Positions 1-9,377 of a DNA stretch of 57,844 bases are shown here, piece after piece. The stretch comes from an uncultured Acidobacteriaceae bacterium (GTDB lineage Bacteria; Acidobacteriota; Terriglobia; Terriglobales; Acidobacteriaceae): NCBI GenBank assembly GCA_903842065.1, contig CAIMKZ010000006.1:1-57844 (forward strand). Reading direction: 5' to 3'. How positions within the stretch are numbered: the stretch's first letter is position 1; each line of letters begins with the position of its first letter. The notes beneath the pieces were generated by a model. It was not told where the DNA came from. It saw only the letters and a list, made by a program, of their open reading frames with translations, and did not search any database. Position numbers and translations under genes: made by a program.

Positions 1-162
1 CCGCTGCCGCATCTACATCCAGATCCCGAAAGTGAGTTAAATCAGAAAATCCAGACCCAAAGACCGCCCAAAAAGCGCCCCTCAAAGGCCCAATAAAATC
101 ACCAAGCCCAACGTGCGCCCTCTAGCTCCGCTAACACCGCTAACACCGCTAACAACGCTGCT

Positions 163-711
163 TCACTCGCTGTAATGCAGCAAGCTGAACACGTCGTACT
201 CCTTGAACCGGTCGCGCCCTTTGAGGAAGTCCAGCTCGACCGCGAAGGCTATGCCGGCGATCTTGCCGCCCATCTCCTTCACCAGCTTCACGGTCGCTTC
301 CATGGTGCCGCCCGTGGCCAGCAGATCGTCCACGATTACGACATTCTGGCCCGGAACAATCGCGTCCAGGTGCATCTCCAGCGTGTCCGACCCGTACTCC
401 AGGTCGTACGTCACGCGAGCCACCGGAGCGGGCAGCTTCTTCGGCTTGCGAACCGGCACAAACCCGGCGTTCAACCGGTAGGCCAGCGCCGGCCCGAAGA
501 TGAACCCCCGCGCCTCGATGCCCAGAACCACATCCACCTTGCGCTCGATGTAGTGCGCCGCCAGCGCGTCGATCATCTGCGCAAACCCGGTCTTGTCCTT
601 CAGCAGCGTAGTAATGTCGTAGAACAGAATCCCCGGCTTGGGAAAGTCCACTACGGTACGAACCAGCTTCTTCAATTCTTCAGTGTTGACGGGTTCTTGC
701 GGATTCGACAT
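163..711 (-). CDS. apt: Adenine phosphoribosyltransferase
   Basis: Cytoplasmic purine-salvage enzyme that converts adenine and PRPP to AMP and pyrophosphate. The 182-residue length is normal for Apt. The PRPP-binding loop [13 protein letters not shown] lies at residues 124-136 and the N-terminal segment [14 protein letters not shown] (about 21-34) is the usual Apt signature. The ATG is preceded by an AGGAAAG ribosome-binding site five to ten bases upstream, which fixes the start. The gene is followed on the same strand side by acyP upstream, separated by about 150 bases that contain short repeats, so joint transcription with acyP is possible but not certain. Nothing unusual is seen in the protein. 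Confidence 0.96.
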   Translation of the reverse strand: MSNPQEPVNTEELKKLVRTVVDFPKPGILFYDITTLLKDKTGFAQMIDALAAHYIERKVDVVLGIEARGFIFGPALAYRLNAGFVPVRKPKKLPAPVARVTYDLEYGSDTLEMHLDAIVPGQNVVIVDDLLATGGTMEATVKLVKEMGGKIAGIAFAVELDFLKGRDRFKEYDVFSLLHYSE

Positions 712-744
712 GGCTTTCCTTTGCTCCTTGGCGCGGGTGTTGAA

Positions 745-857
745 AAGTGATCAGAGGTCAGTGTTCCGTGTTCCGAACAGCCGCTTCGCGATCTCGATTT
801 CGTATCCAGTCTAAAGCCTCGGGGGGCATGACTGATCACTGACAACTGATAACTGTT
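745..857. repeat. Short intergenic repeats with GTGATCAG/CTGATCAC arms
   Basis: The gap between acyP and apt contains GTGATCAG near 747 and its inverse complement CTGATCAC near 832, followed by a tandem-like run built on 'ctgataact'. Similar 'tcagtgatcagt' strings are, from memory, scattered in acidobacterial intergenic DNA. No gene is visible here. Confidence 0.4.
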
Positions 858-858
858 C

Positions 859-1140
859 TTACCACGCTCCCTCGATCCGGAACTCTTCGAGGTTTTCCTT
901 CTCGCGCTCGTCCAGAATGTGTTCGGCAAGCCGATCCACGCGGCTTCCGCGCGGCCCGCGCTTGAGAATCCTGCGCAGATCGTCCAGCTCTTCGGGCTCG
1001 CCCGCGGCAACCACCTCAACCTCGCCGTCCTCCGTATTGCGCACCCATCCGCGCAGATCGAGCATGCTCGCCTGCGTGTGAACGAACCAGCGGAAGCCAA
1101 CGCCCTGCACGCGACCGGAGATCAGGAAGTGAAGTACCAT
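859..1140 (-). CDS. acyP: Acylphosphatase
   Basis: Small (93 residues) cytoplasmic enzyme that hydrolyses carboxyl-phosphate bonds of acyl phosphates. The family signature GRVQGVGFRWFV occupies residues 9-20 with the phosphate-binding Arg at 17, and the catalytic Asn is Asn35 in GWVRNTEDG. The length matches the family. It lies upstream of apt on the same strand and is divergent from the anthranilate synthase glutaminase gene at 1206, with only 65 bases between the two starts, so the promoters of both must lie in or overlap this short gap. The ribosome-binding site is weak. Confidence 0.93.
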   Translation of the reverse strand: MVLHFLISGRVQGVGFRWFVHTQASMLDLRGWVRNTEDGEVEVVAAGEPEELDDLRRILKRGPRGSRVDRLAEHILDEREKENLEEFRIEGAW

Positions 1141-1205
1141 CGAGCCCAGTGTTGCAAACTCGCTTGCCCGCGCGCAACTCCGCAGGCGCGATACACTGAA
1201 ACCAC

Positions 1206-1784
<579 letters not shown>

Positions 1785-1807
1785 AGCCATGACCAAAACA
1801 CTGCGCT

Positions 1808-1940
1808 GTCATCCTGAGCCGAGCGAGCCCTCTCTATACGCTTGTCATCCTGAGCGAGCGCAGCGAGTCGAAGGACCTGCGGTTGCTGTTTCTCAACGCA
1901 CCACAATCGCTGGCTGCCCCAGGTGCCTCGCACCTGGGCA
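1808..1940. repeat. Intergenic 'gtcatcctgag' repeat pair plus hairpin
   Basis: Two imperfect copies of a unit beginning gtcatcctgagc start at 1808 and 1844; the second runs to about 1882 and ends in gtcgaaggacctgcgg. A hairpin follows, with arms tgccccaggtgc and gcacctgggca at 1915-1940. Such repeats are, to my knowledge, widespread between genes in Acidobacteriota and are often mistranslated as 'CHPE...RVEGP' at the start of proteins, which is exactly what happens if the next gene is started at 1789. Confidence 0.7.
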
Positions 1941-1947
1941 CCTGGGA

Positions 1948-2892
1948 ATGCTCGCCATATTTCTTTGTGTCCTGCTCATCGCGGCATCGAACCTCAGCGC
2001 ACAGGCTCCAGCACCGAACGTTCAAGGCTCGCCCATCGCCATCGTTCCCCTCGACGCGCCCGGCGATCAGGCTCCCACAGTCACCGGAGCGCTCGAAGTC
2101 ATAGCTGGCAAAGCCATCATCGTCACCAGCGGTTCGGTGACCTCCGGCTCCGCGACCACCAACGTCACGCTTCCCCGGCGCGGCACTCTGCGCGTCTGCG
2201 CATCGACGACCGTCAAGCTCGCCGCCGATTCCAGCGTCCCCGCCGGAAACATGCCCGGACTGCTCATGGCCATCGATCACGGCGCGCTTGAGATAAGTTT
2301 TGCCACGAGCTTCGCCAACGCCTCGCAAGGCAGTAACGCCGACATCCTCATGACGCCAGATTTCCGCATCCTGCTCAGCGGTCCCGGCGCGTCTGAGGTC
2401 AAAGTCCGTCTGGGAGGCAAAGGCGACACCTGCGTAGACAATTCAGGCAAGGACGCGCCTTATGTCGTCGTCACGAGCCTCTTCTCGACCGGACTCTACC
2501 GCGTGCAATCGGGCCAGAGAGTGATGTTCCAGCACGGCTCGCTCGACGAAGTAGTCGACCAGGAGAAGGAACCCTGCGGCTGTCCTCCTCCGCCGAAGCC
2601 CGGCAGCAACGAGTTCCCCCTGGCGCAAAGCGCAGGTCTTGCGCCGATGCCTGGTTCTATCGCCACCGATATAAACCAAAGTTCTGCCCCACCGCAGGTT
2701 GCGCAGATGGCGCCTCCGTTGGTTTACTCTGCCGGAACAGTTCAGGAACCCGCGGCGGTAGCTCAGGCAGCATCGCAACCGGCAGCAGAGCAACCCGCGC
2801 AGCAGAAGCCTTCGACAGAGGGCAAGAAGAAGCCGGGCATCTTCGCCCGGCTTGGTAAGTTCTTCCGCCAAATTTTCGGCGCGGAGCAGTAA
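1948..2892 (+). CDS. Secreted hypothetical protein
   Basis: Protein of 314 residues that I cannot assign to a named family. I place the start at the ATG at 1948 because upstream in-frame codons translate the intergenic repeat and because this start gives a classical signal peptide (MLAIFLCVLLIAASNLSAQ). The mature part is a beta-rich region (about 25-190) with a CGCPPPPKPG segment near residue 210, followed by an Ala/Gln/Pro-rich linker and a basic C-terminal tail (KKKPGIFARLGKFFRQIFG). The arrangement resembles FecR-type or envelope-associated proteins, but that is only a guess. It lies between the two anthranilate synthase genes and ends one base from the trpE stop, so the two genes converge without a gap. 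Confidence 0.75.
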   Translation: MLAIFLCVLLIAASNLSAQAPAPNVQGSPIAIVPLDAPGDQAPTVTGALEVIAGKAIIVTSGSVTSGSATTNVTLPRRGTLRVCASTTVKLAADSSVPAGNMPGLLMAIDHGALEISFATSFANASQGSNADILMTPDFRILLSGPGASEVKVRLGGKGDTCVDNSGKDAPYVVVTSLFSTGLYRVQSGQRVMFQHGSLDEVVDQEKEPCGCPPPPKPGSNEFPLAQSAGLAPMPGSIATDINQSSAPPQVAQMAPPLVYSAGTVQEPAAVAQAASQPAAEQPAQQKPSTEGKKKPGIFARLGKFFRQIFGAEQ

Positions 2893-2893
2893 G

Positions 2894-4441
2894 CTACAAC
2901 CCTCGCGCCCGCTCGATCGCCCGCATCACTGCCTGGGCCTTGTTGATGCACTCCTGGTGCTCGCTCTCCGGAACCGAGTCGGCCACGATTCCCGCACCAG
3001 CCTGAACGTAGCCTTTGTCGCCGAGCGAGAGCATCGAACGGATCGCGATGCAGGAGTCGAGATTGCCACTGAAGTCCGCGTAGAGCACGGTTCCGCCATA
3101 TGTCCCTCGGCGGGTGGGCTCAAGTTCCTCGATGATCTCCATGGCGCGAACCTTGGGAGCTCCGCTCAAGGTTCCGGCAGGGAAGCAGGCGCGCAGGGCA
3201 TCGACGGCACTCAGTTCCGGCCGCAGCTTGCCTTCGATCGCGCTCACGATGTGCATCACGTGCGAGTAGCGCTCGACGAACATAAGCTTCTCAACCTTTA
3301 CGGTTCCGAAGTCGCTCACGCGGCCCACATCGTTGCGGCCCAGATCGACCAGCATGACGTGCTCGGCGCGTTCTTTTTCGTCGTGCATCATCTCGGCTGC
3401 GAGCGCGTCGTCCTCGGCTTCGGTGGCTCCGCGGCGACGGGTTCCGGCGATGGGCCTGTACTCAACGCGACCTTGATTGACGCGCACCAGCATCTCCGGC
3501 GAAGAACCTGCCAACTCCAGGCGGGGCTGCCCGCCCTTTAACTTTTTGGATGAAAGCTTTGCCGTACCCAACGGTCCCTCCGGCGCAAAGCGCAGGAAGA
3601 ACAGATACGGGCTGGGATTGACCTGGCGCAGCGCGCGGTAGACCTGGAAGGAGTCAACTCCCGGCTCCACATCGAAGCGCTGCGAGAGCACGACCTGGAA
3701 GGCATCTCCGGCGCGGATGTACTCCTTGGTCTTCTCGACTCCGGCGATAAAGTCCTTCTTGGCAGTGCGAAACTTCACCTTCAGTTTGCCGCCGGGCTGT
3801 TTCGCCGGCTTGAACTTGGGCAGCGGCTGCGCGAGGCGCTTTTCGAGTTTGTCGAGTTTCTTGATCGCCTTCTCGTAGGCTGCTGTGGGCTTCTCGCGTG
3901 AGACGTCCGCTGTCGCGATGAGCCAGATCTCCTTGCGAACGTGGTCGAAGGCCAGCACCTGGTCGAAGAAGAGCAGGCAGGCATCGGGGATATTGAGCTC
4001 GTCTTTGGCCGTTGCAGGCAGCCGCTCGATGAGCCGCACCGCGTCGTAGGAGAAGTAGCCCACGGCGCCCGCTGTAAACGGAGGCAGACCTGCAAGCCGC
4101 GCGGGCTTGTGGCCGCTCAACGCATCGCGCAGGACGGCGAAGGCGTCGCCCTCGAAGCGTTTGGTCCTGCCGCGCTCGATAACGGAAATCTGGCGTCCGT
4201 GAGCGACGATGCGCTTGAATGGGTTCACTCCAATAAAGGTGTAGCGGCCAACCTGCTCGCCGCCTTCGACGGACTCGAGCAGGAAGCACTCCGGCTCGCT
4301 CCAGGCTGCGCGGAGAAAGGCCGAGACCGGGGTCTCGAGATCGGCCGCCAGGATGCGGCAGACAGGCACAAGCGTGTGCTCGCGGGCCAGGGCGAGGAAT
4401 TCCTTCCGGCTGGGCAGTGCGGGATGCTTGGAGACGCTCAC
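2894..4441 (-). CDS. trpE: Anthranilate synthase component I
   Basis: Catalyses chorismate plus ammonia to anthranilate, the first step of tryptophan synthesis, using ammonia from the TrpG subunit. The C-terminal chorismate-binding domain is intact, with the signatures IAGTRRRG, LVDLGRNDVGRVS, CFPAGTLSGAPKVRAMEIIEELEP and GAGIVADSVPESEHQE in the expected order. The N-terminal TrpE domain begins near the ATG/GTG. I chose the GTG at 4441 (515 residues) since the longer frame opens with a TTG at 4504 and adds 21 residues of no family similarity. Feedback control by tryptophan is usual for the family; no leader peptide or trp attenuator is visible upstream. Confidence 0.93.
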   Translation of the reverse strand: MSVSKHPALPSRKEFLALAREHTLVPVCRILAADLETPVSAFLRAAWSEPECFLLESVEGGEQVGRYTFIGVNPFKRIVAHGRQISVIERGRTKRFEGDAFAVLRDALSGHKPARLAGLPPFTAGAVGYFSYDAVRLIERLPATAKDELNIPDACLLFFDQVLAFDHVRKEIWLIATADVSREKPTAAYEKAIKKLDKLEKRLAQPLPKFKPAKQPGGKLKVKFRTAKKDFIAGVEKTKEYIRAGDAFQVVLSQRFDVEPGVDSFQVYRALRQVNPSPYLFFLRFAPEGPLGTAKLSSKKLKGGQPRLELAGSSPEMLVRVNQGRVEYRPIAGTRRRGATEAEDDALAAEMMHDEKERAEHVMLVDLGRNDVGRVSDFGTVKVEKLMFVERYSHVMHIVSAIEGKLRPELSAVDALRACFPAGTLSGAPKVRAMEIIEELEPTRRGTYGGTVLYADFSGNLDSCIAIRSMLSLGDKGYVQAGAGIVADSVPESEHQECINKAQAVMRAIERARGL

Positions 4442-4785
4442 CCTCTCAGTGTACTTTGCGGGAGGCAAAAGTTGATCTTCCCGAGGCTCCAGACGGGGCT
4501 CCAACTATCGGCCCCCGAATCGGTCTATCTGGCCGGGAATTTCGCGCCGGATTACGTTCTGGCTTCGAATTGGTCTAAAGAATCTTGACGGAACGGGCTG
4601 GGGGGCCTAGACTCACTTGGGTTTGGGCCTGTTGTCTTTAGGCTCGCACTATACTGGGCTTCCCACTGCGGAGTGATTCCGCCCAGGGGAGTTGCAGCCC
4701 GGAATTCCGGGAGAATTGCCGCCGGCGTTTCGGCCTCAGAATTGAGTTGAACCAACACGATTGAGCCGGCAGGCAGGGAGAAGAT
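4442..4785. other. Divergent intergenic region trpE/gdhA
   Basis: About 340 bases with no gene. It holds the gdhA promoter described separately, a second TATACT -10-like hexamer at 4650-4655 without a matching -35, and the GGGAGA ribosome-binding site before gdhA. Confidence 0.6.
4585..4613 (+). promoter_or_regulatory. Predicted sigma70-type promoter for gdhA
   Basis: TTGACG at 4585-4590 and TAGACT at 4608-4613 are separated by exactly 17 bases and point at gdhA, about 170 bases upstream of its ATG. The long untranslated leader that would result is unexplained. Confidence 0.5.
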
Positions 4786-6057
<1,272 letters not shown>

Positions 6058-6080
6058 ACGGCGACAGAACCGAGTCACAG

Positions 6081-6117
6081 GCGGGATGGATCTGTACTCC
6101 ATCCCGCTTTTTGTTTT
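6081..6117 (+). terminator. Intrinsic terminator of gdhA
   Basis: Perfect 10-bp stem gcgggatgga/tccatcccgc with a 7-base loop, followed at once by tttttgtttt, 24 bases after the gdhA stop. Confidence 0.93.
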
Positions 6118-6204
6118 GCGCAGTTTTTGCCGGGTTCGCGTATCGGCTAACCCACACCCCTAAACCCTACGATGCGATAATGGAGCTACGGGACCACTGC
6201 CGCC

Positions 6205-6843
6205 ATGAACCTTCCCAACTCCATCACGATGAGCCGGATCATCATGATCCCGCTCTTTTTATGGATACTCTCGTCGCATTACCCGTGGCAGCACGGGGGC
6301 GCGCAGGAGCTGGCGGCGTCGATCCTCTTCGTGCTGGCCTCCATCACCGATGGTGTGGATGGCTACCTGGCGCGCAAGCGCGGCCAGATCACGACAATGG
6401 GAGTGCTGCTCGACCCGCTGGCCGACAAGATCATGGTGACGGCGGCGCTGATCCAACTGGTGGCCTACAACCCCGACGTGCTGAGGGTGTGGATCGCGGT
6501 AGTGATCATCGGGCGGGAGTTCCTGATCAGTGGTTTGCGCTCAATCGCCGCTACGGAAGGCCTCACGATCAGTGCCAGCGATCTGGGCAAGCTCAAGACC
6601 GTGGTGCAGATTGTGGCCGTGGTTGCCACGATTCTGGCTCATCAGTGGGACCACTGGCAGATTGGCTTCGTGGTGTTTCCGGTGCGCTGGTACGCTATCG
6701 CCGCTGTTTACTTCACGGTGCTGGTCTCTTCGGTTTCGGCGATCGATTACTTTGTCGGCTTCTGGAAGCAGATCGACCACGCCTCGAAGGACCGCCGCAA
6801 GTCGAAGATCCTCTCCCGTGGACCCAGCGCGAAGATAGTCTAG
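6205..6843 (+). CDS. pgsA: CDP-diacylglycerol--glycerol-3-phosphate 3-phosphatidyltransferase
   Basis: Inner-membrane enzyme making phosphatidylglycerophosphate, the committed step to phosphatidylglycerol. The CDP-alcohol phosphotransferase motif is complete: Asp52-Gly53, Ala56-Arg57, Gly66, Asp70 and Asp74 (DG-x2-AR-x8-G-x3-D-x3-D). Several hydrophobic segments (about 8-25, 33-48, 75-110, 135-150 and 155-185) agree with a multi-span membrane protein. The 212-residue length is slightly longer than Escherichia coli PgsA. It converges with the DHA2 transporter gene, with a 96-base gap in which I see no strong terminator. Confidence 0.93.
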   Translation: MNLPNSITMSRIIMIPLFLWILSSHYPWQHGGAQELAASILFVLASITDGVDGYLARKRGQITTMGVLLDPLADKIMVTAALIQLVAYNPDVLRVWIAVVIIGREFLISGLRSIAATEGLTISASDLGKLKTVVQIVAVVATILAHQWDHWQIGFVVFPVRWYAIAAVYFTVLVSSVSAIDYFVGFWKQIDHASKDRRKSKILSRGPSAKIV

Positions 6844-6939
6844 CGGACTAGCCAGGTTTCAGATATTGCAAACGGCATCGATCATCCCCACGTCAATTGA
6901 AGAAAGTGCAACTGGCGTTCTCTGCGCTTTGATCTCGCG

Positions 6940-8535
6940 CTAGTGCGCGGCGATATCGGTTGCCTGTACGCGCTTCTTGGGCAGGCGCATGAAGAAGGGC
7001 AACGGCACCAGGCAGAGGATGATTGCTGCCAGGACAATGAAAGCATTGTGATAGGCAAGCATGGTGGCCTGCAACTGCATCTGATGCCAGGCCTGCCCCA
7101 TTGCTCCCGACGAGGCCTGCGCCTGCCCGAATCCGCCATGTTGAAGCTGGCTGCGTACCGTTTCTGTGTAGTGGGTCAGAGGGATGGTGTTGGGCGTGAG
7201 GTGTGCGCCAAGGCCTTGCAGGTGGACCTGAGTGGAGCGGGAGATGTAGGTGGTAAGCAGCGCGGTTCCGGCGCTGCCGCCGATGTTGCGGGCAAAGTTA
7301 GAGAGCGAGGATATCTGGTTGTTCTTCTCGATCGGCACACCGACGTAGTTGAGCGTGCTGATGGGGATGAAGATGAAGGGCAGCGCGATGATCTGGATGA
7401 CGCGAGTGATCGTCGCGTCGCCAAAGGAAGTGGCGAGATTGAGCCGAGTGAGGTTGTAGACGCCAAAGGCGGTGACGAAGTAGCCGATGGCTGCCAGCAG
7501 GCGCGCGTCGATCTTTCTTATGGCGAGGCCGGCGATCATCATGACCGCCATCATCACAAAGCTCGCCGGCGAGAGCACCATGCCGGCGCGCTCGGCGGAG
7601 TAGCCGAGCAGCGTCTGAAGGTACTGCGGCAGCAGGACCGTGGTGCCGAAGAGCGTCATGCCCAGGATGAGCTGAAGGAATACGGCGGTGCCGAAGTTGC
7701 GGTTCCTGAGCAGGCGGAGATCGACGATGGGGTCGGGGTGACGCCACTCCCAGATGACGAACCACACGAGCAGCACCATGGCGGCGATGAACGAAGTGCG
7801 GATGCCGATGTCGGAGAACCAGTCCTTCTCCTGGCCTTTGTCGAGCGTGAACTCGAGCAGGCCAACGCCGGCGGCAACCAGTCCGAGTCCCATGAAATCG
7901 ACATTGAACTTGCGGTAGGCCTTTCTGCGCTCGACGAGATGCGGCGGATCCTCGATCATCCGATTGGAGAGATAGAGGGAAAGGATGCCGATGGGAATGT
8001 TGATGAAGAAGATCCAGTGCCAGTTGAAGTTGTCGGTGATCCAACCGCCGAAGGTGGGTCCCATGGCCGGCGCAAAGACCACCGCCATGCCATAGACGGC
8101 GAAGGCCTGGCCGCGCTTCTCGATCGGGAAGCAGTCGGTGAGAATGGCCTGTTCGCTGGGCGCGAGACCGCCTCCGCCGAGTCCCTGAAGGATGCGGGCG
8201 ACGATGAGGAAGGGCAGAGTGGGAGCAATGCCGCAGAGGAATGAGCAGACTGTGAATACGATTACACAGGTCATGTAGAAGCGCTTGCGACCGAAGCGAT
8301 TGGAGAGCCAGCCGGAGACGGGCAGGATGATGGCGCTGGCGACCAGGTAGCTGGTGAGCACCCAGGTGGCCTCTTCCTGGCTGGCGCCGAGCGAGCCGGC
8401 CATGTGGGGCAGGGCTACGTTGGCAATAGAGGTGTCCAGGACCTCCATGAAGGTGGCCAGCGTGACCGTGAGCGCCACTGCCCAGGGATTATATTTTGGC
8501 TTCCATTGGGGAAGTGAGTATGTGGATTCGCCCAT
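6940..8535 (-). CDS. DHA2-family (EmrB/QacA-type) multidrug efflux MFS transporter
   Basis: Proton-coupled drug exporter of the inner membrane, 531 residues, with about 14 predicted spans, the hallmark of DHA2. The family segments VLDTSIANVALPHMAG (span 1), WVLTSYLVASA (span 2), the motif A-like loop NRFGRKRF and the ILQGLGGGGLAPSEQAIL segment (span 4) are all present. Members usually work with an HlyD/EmrA-type periplasmic adaptor and an outer-membrane channel, but neither partner is encoded nearby, so it may act alone or with an unlinked adaptor. The substrate cannot be inferred. It is divergent from the cytochrome gene at 8746. Confidence 0.92.
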   Translation of the reverse strand: MGESTYSLPQWKPKYNPWAVALTVTLATFMEVLDTSIANVALPHMAGSLGASQEEATWVLTSYLVASAIILPVSGWLSNRFGRKRFYMTCVIVFTVCSFLCGIAPTLPFLIVARILQGLGGGGLAPSEQAILTDCFPIEKRGQAFAVYGMAVVFAPAMGPTFGGWITDNFNWHWIFFINIPIGILSLYLSNRMIEDPPHLVERRKAYRKFNVDFMGLGLVAAGVGLLEFTLDKGQEKDWFSDIGIRTSFIAAMVLLVWFVIWEWRHPDPIVDLRLLRNRNFGTAVFLQLILGMTLFGTTVLLPQYLQTLLGYSAERAGMVLSPASFVMMAVMMIAGLAIRKIDARLLAAIGYFVTAFGVYNLTRLNLATSFGDATITRVIQIIALPFIFIPISTLNYVGVPIEKNNQISSLSNFARNIGGSAGTALLTTYISRSTQVHLQGLGAHLTPNTIPLTHYTETVRSQLQHGGFGQAQASSGAMGQAWHQMQLQATMLAYHNAFIVLAAIILCLVPLPFFMRLPKKRVQATDIAAH

Positions 8536-8745
8536 AAATACAGCTATTTCCAGAGTATCAGGCGGTTATTCGCAAGGGATGCCCTGCGCCACAGTGCAGG
8601 GGCGCGATAGCGGATTACAATGCTTGAGAAATTACATACAGCCCGTCTGCCGGTGCAGGATTCCAGTTAGCTATGGAGGCCGGAGCGGGAGTGCATCGAA
8701 GGTGCCGGTCTGCGAACACAAGGGTGGTATCTGAGGAGTGAAAGG

Positions 8746-9303
8746 GTGAGATTGCTTTTATCGCAGATTGAGCGAACTGTCTGGCGCGAGGTGGGAAGTG
8801 TGAGCGCACCGGCAATTCTTGTGCTGCTGTTTTGCGCTTCAACGAGTGTGTTGTTTGGGCAGGACACTACTCCGAAGCGCGTGCCCGATGCCAAGGCCAG
8901 CGATTGCGCTGCCTGCCACGGCGCCAAGCTGCCGTTACCTGCCGATCACGCGCCAACTGCGGATTTGAAATGGCAGGATTGCAAGGGCTGCCACGTACAG
9001 GAAGGCAAGAACACGCTTGCCGGCAAGCTTCCGCTGATGCACGCGCATCAGTTGTCGGGGATCGGCTGCGACAAGTGTCACGTGGACGTGGCCAAGCCCG
9101 AGCCCGTTGCCGCAAAGACCTGCACCGGCTGCCATGCGCCGGAGAAGGTGGCACTTGCGACTGCCGAGTTTTCGCCTGTGAATCCCCATAATTCGCCGCA
9201 CTATGGGCAGGAATCGGACTGCAACATGTGTCACCACCAGCATGGCAAGTCAGCAAATGTTTGCGGGGACTGTCACGGCGAGTATCAGTTTCCTGTTCCA
9301 TAG
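8746..9303 (+). CDS. Periplasmic hexahaem c-type cytochrome (cytochrome c3-like)
   Basis: Exported electron carrier of 185 residues with six CxxCH haem-attachment motifs in order: CAACH, CKGCH, CDKCH, CTGCH, CNMCH and CGDCH. A signal peptide with hydrophobic core APAILVLLFCASTSVLF precedes the mature start near GQDTTP. The layout resembles the haem domain of flavocytochrome c fumarate/urocanate reductases, here as a separate protein. The start is a GTG after a GAGGAG ribosome-binding site. The Tat-exported flavoprotein follows 74 bases downstream on the same strand, so I infer that the two form an electron-transfer pair. Confidence 0.9.
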   Translation: MRLLLSQIERTVWREVGSVSAPAILVLLFCASTSVLFGQDTTPKRVPDAKASDCAACHGAKLPLPADHAPTADLKWQDCKGCHVQEGKNTLAGKLPLMHAHQLSGIGCDKCHVDVAKPEPVAAKTCTGCHAPEKVALATAEFSPVNPHNSPHYGQESDCNMCHHQHGKSANVCGDCHGEYQFPVP

Positions 9304-9377
9304 CCGCGTCGGGCGGGTGACAGCGTAGAACACGAATGCGGAATCGCGGATCGCGGTAACACAGAGGAGAGGACACC

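Noticed and set aside
1..96. Possible 3' end of a gene reading rightward at the left edge (stop at 38-40 or 94-96)
   Set aside because: Two frames are equally open and too short to show any family similarity, so no gene end can be supported.
6943..8244. 433-codon forward frame across the DHA2 transporter gene
   Set aside because: Antisense shadow; highly charged composition with no membrane or enzyme features.
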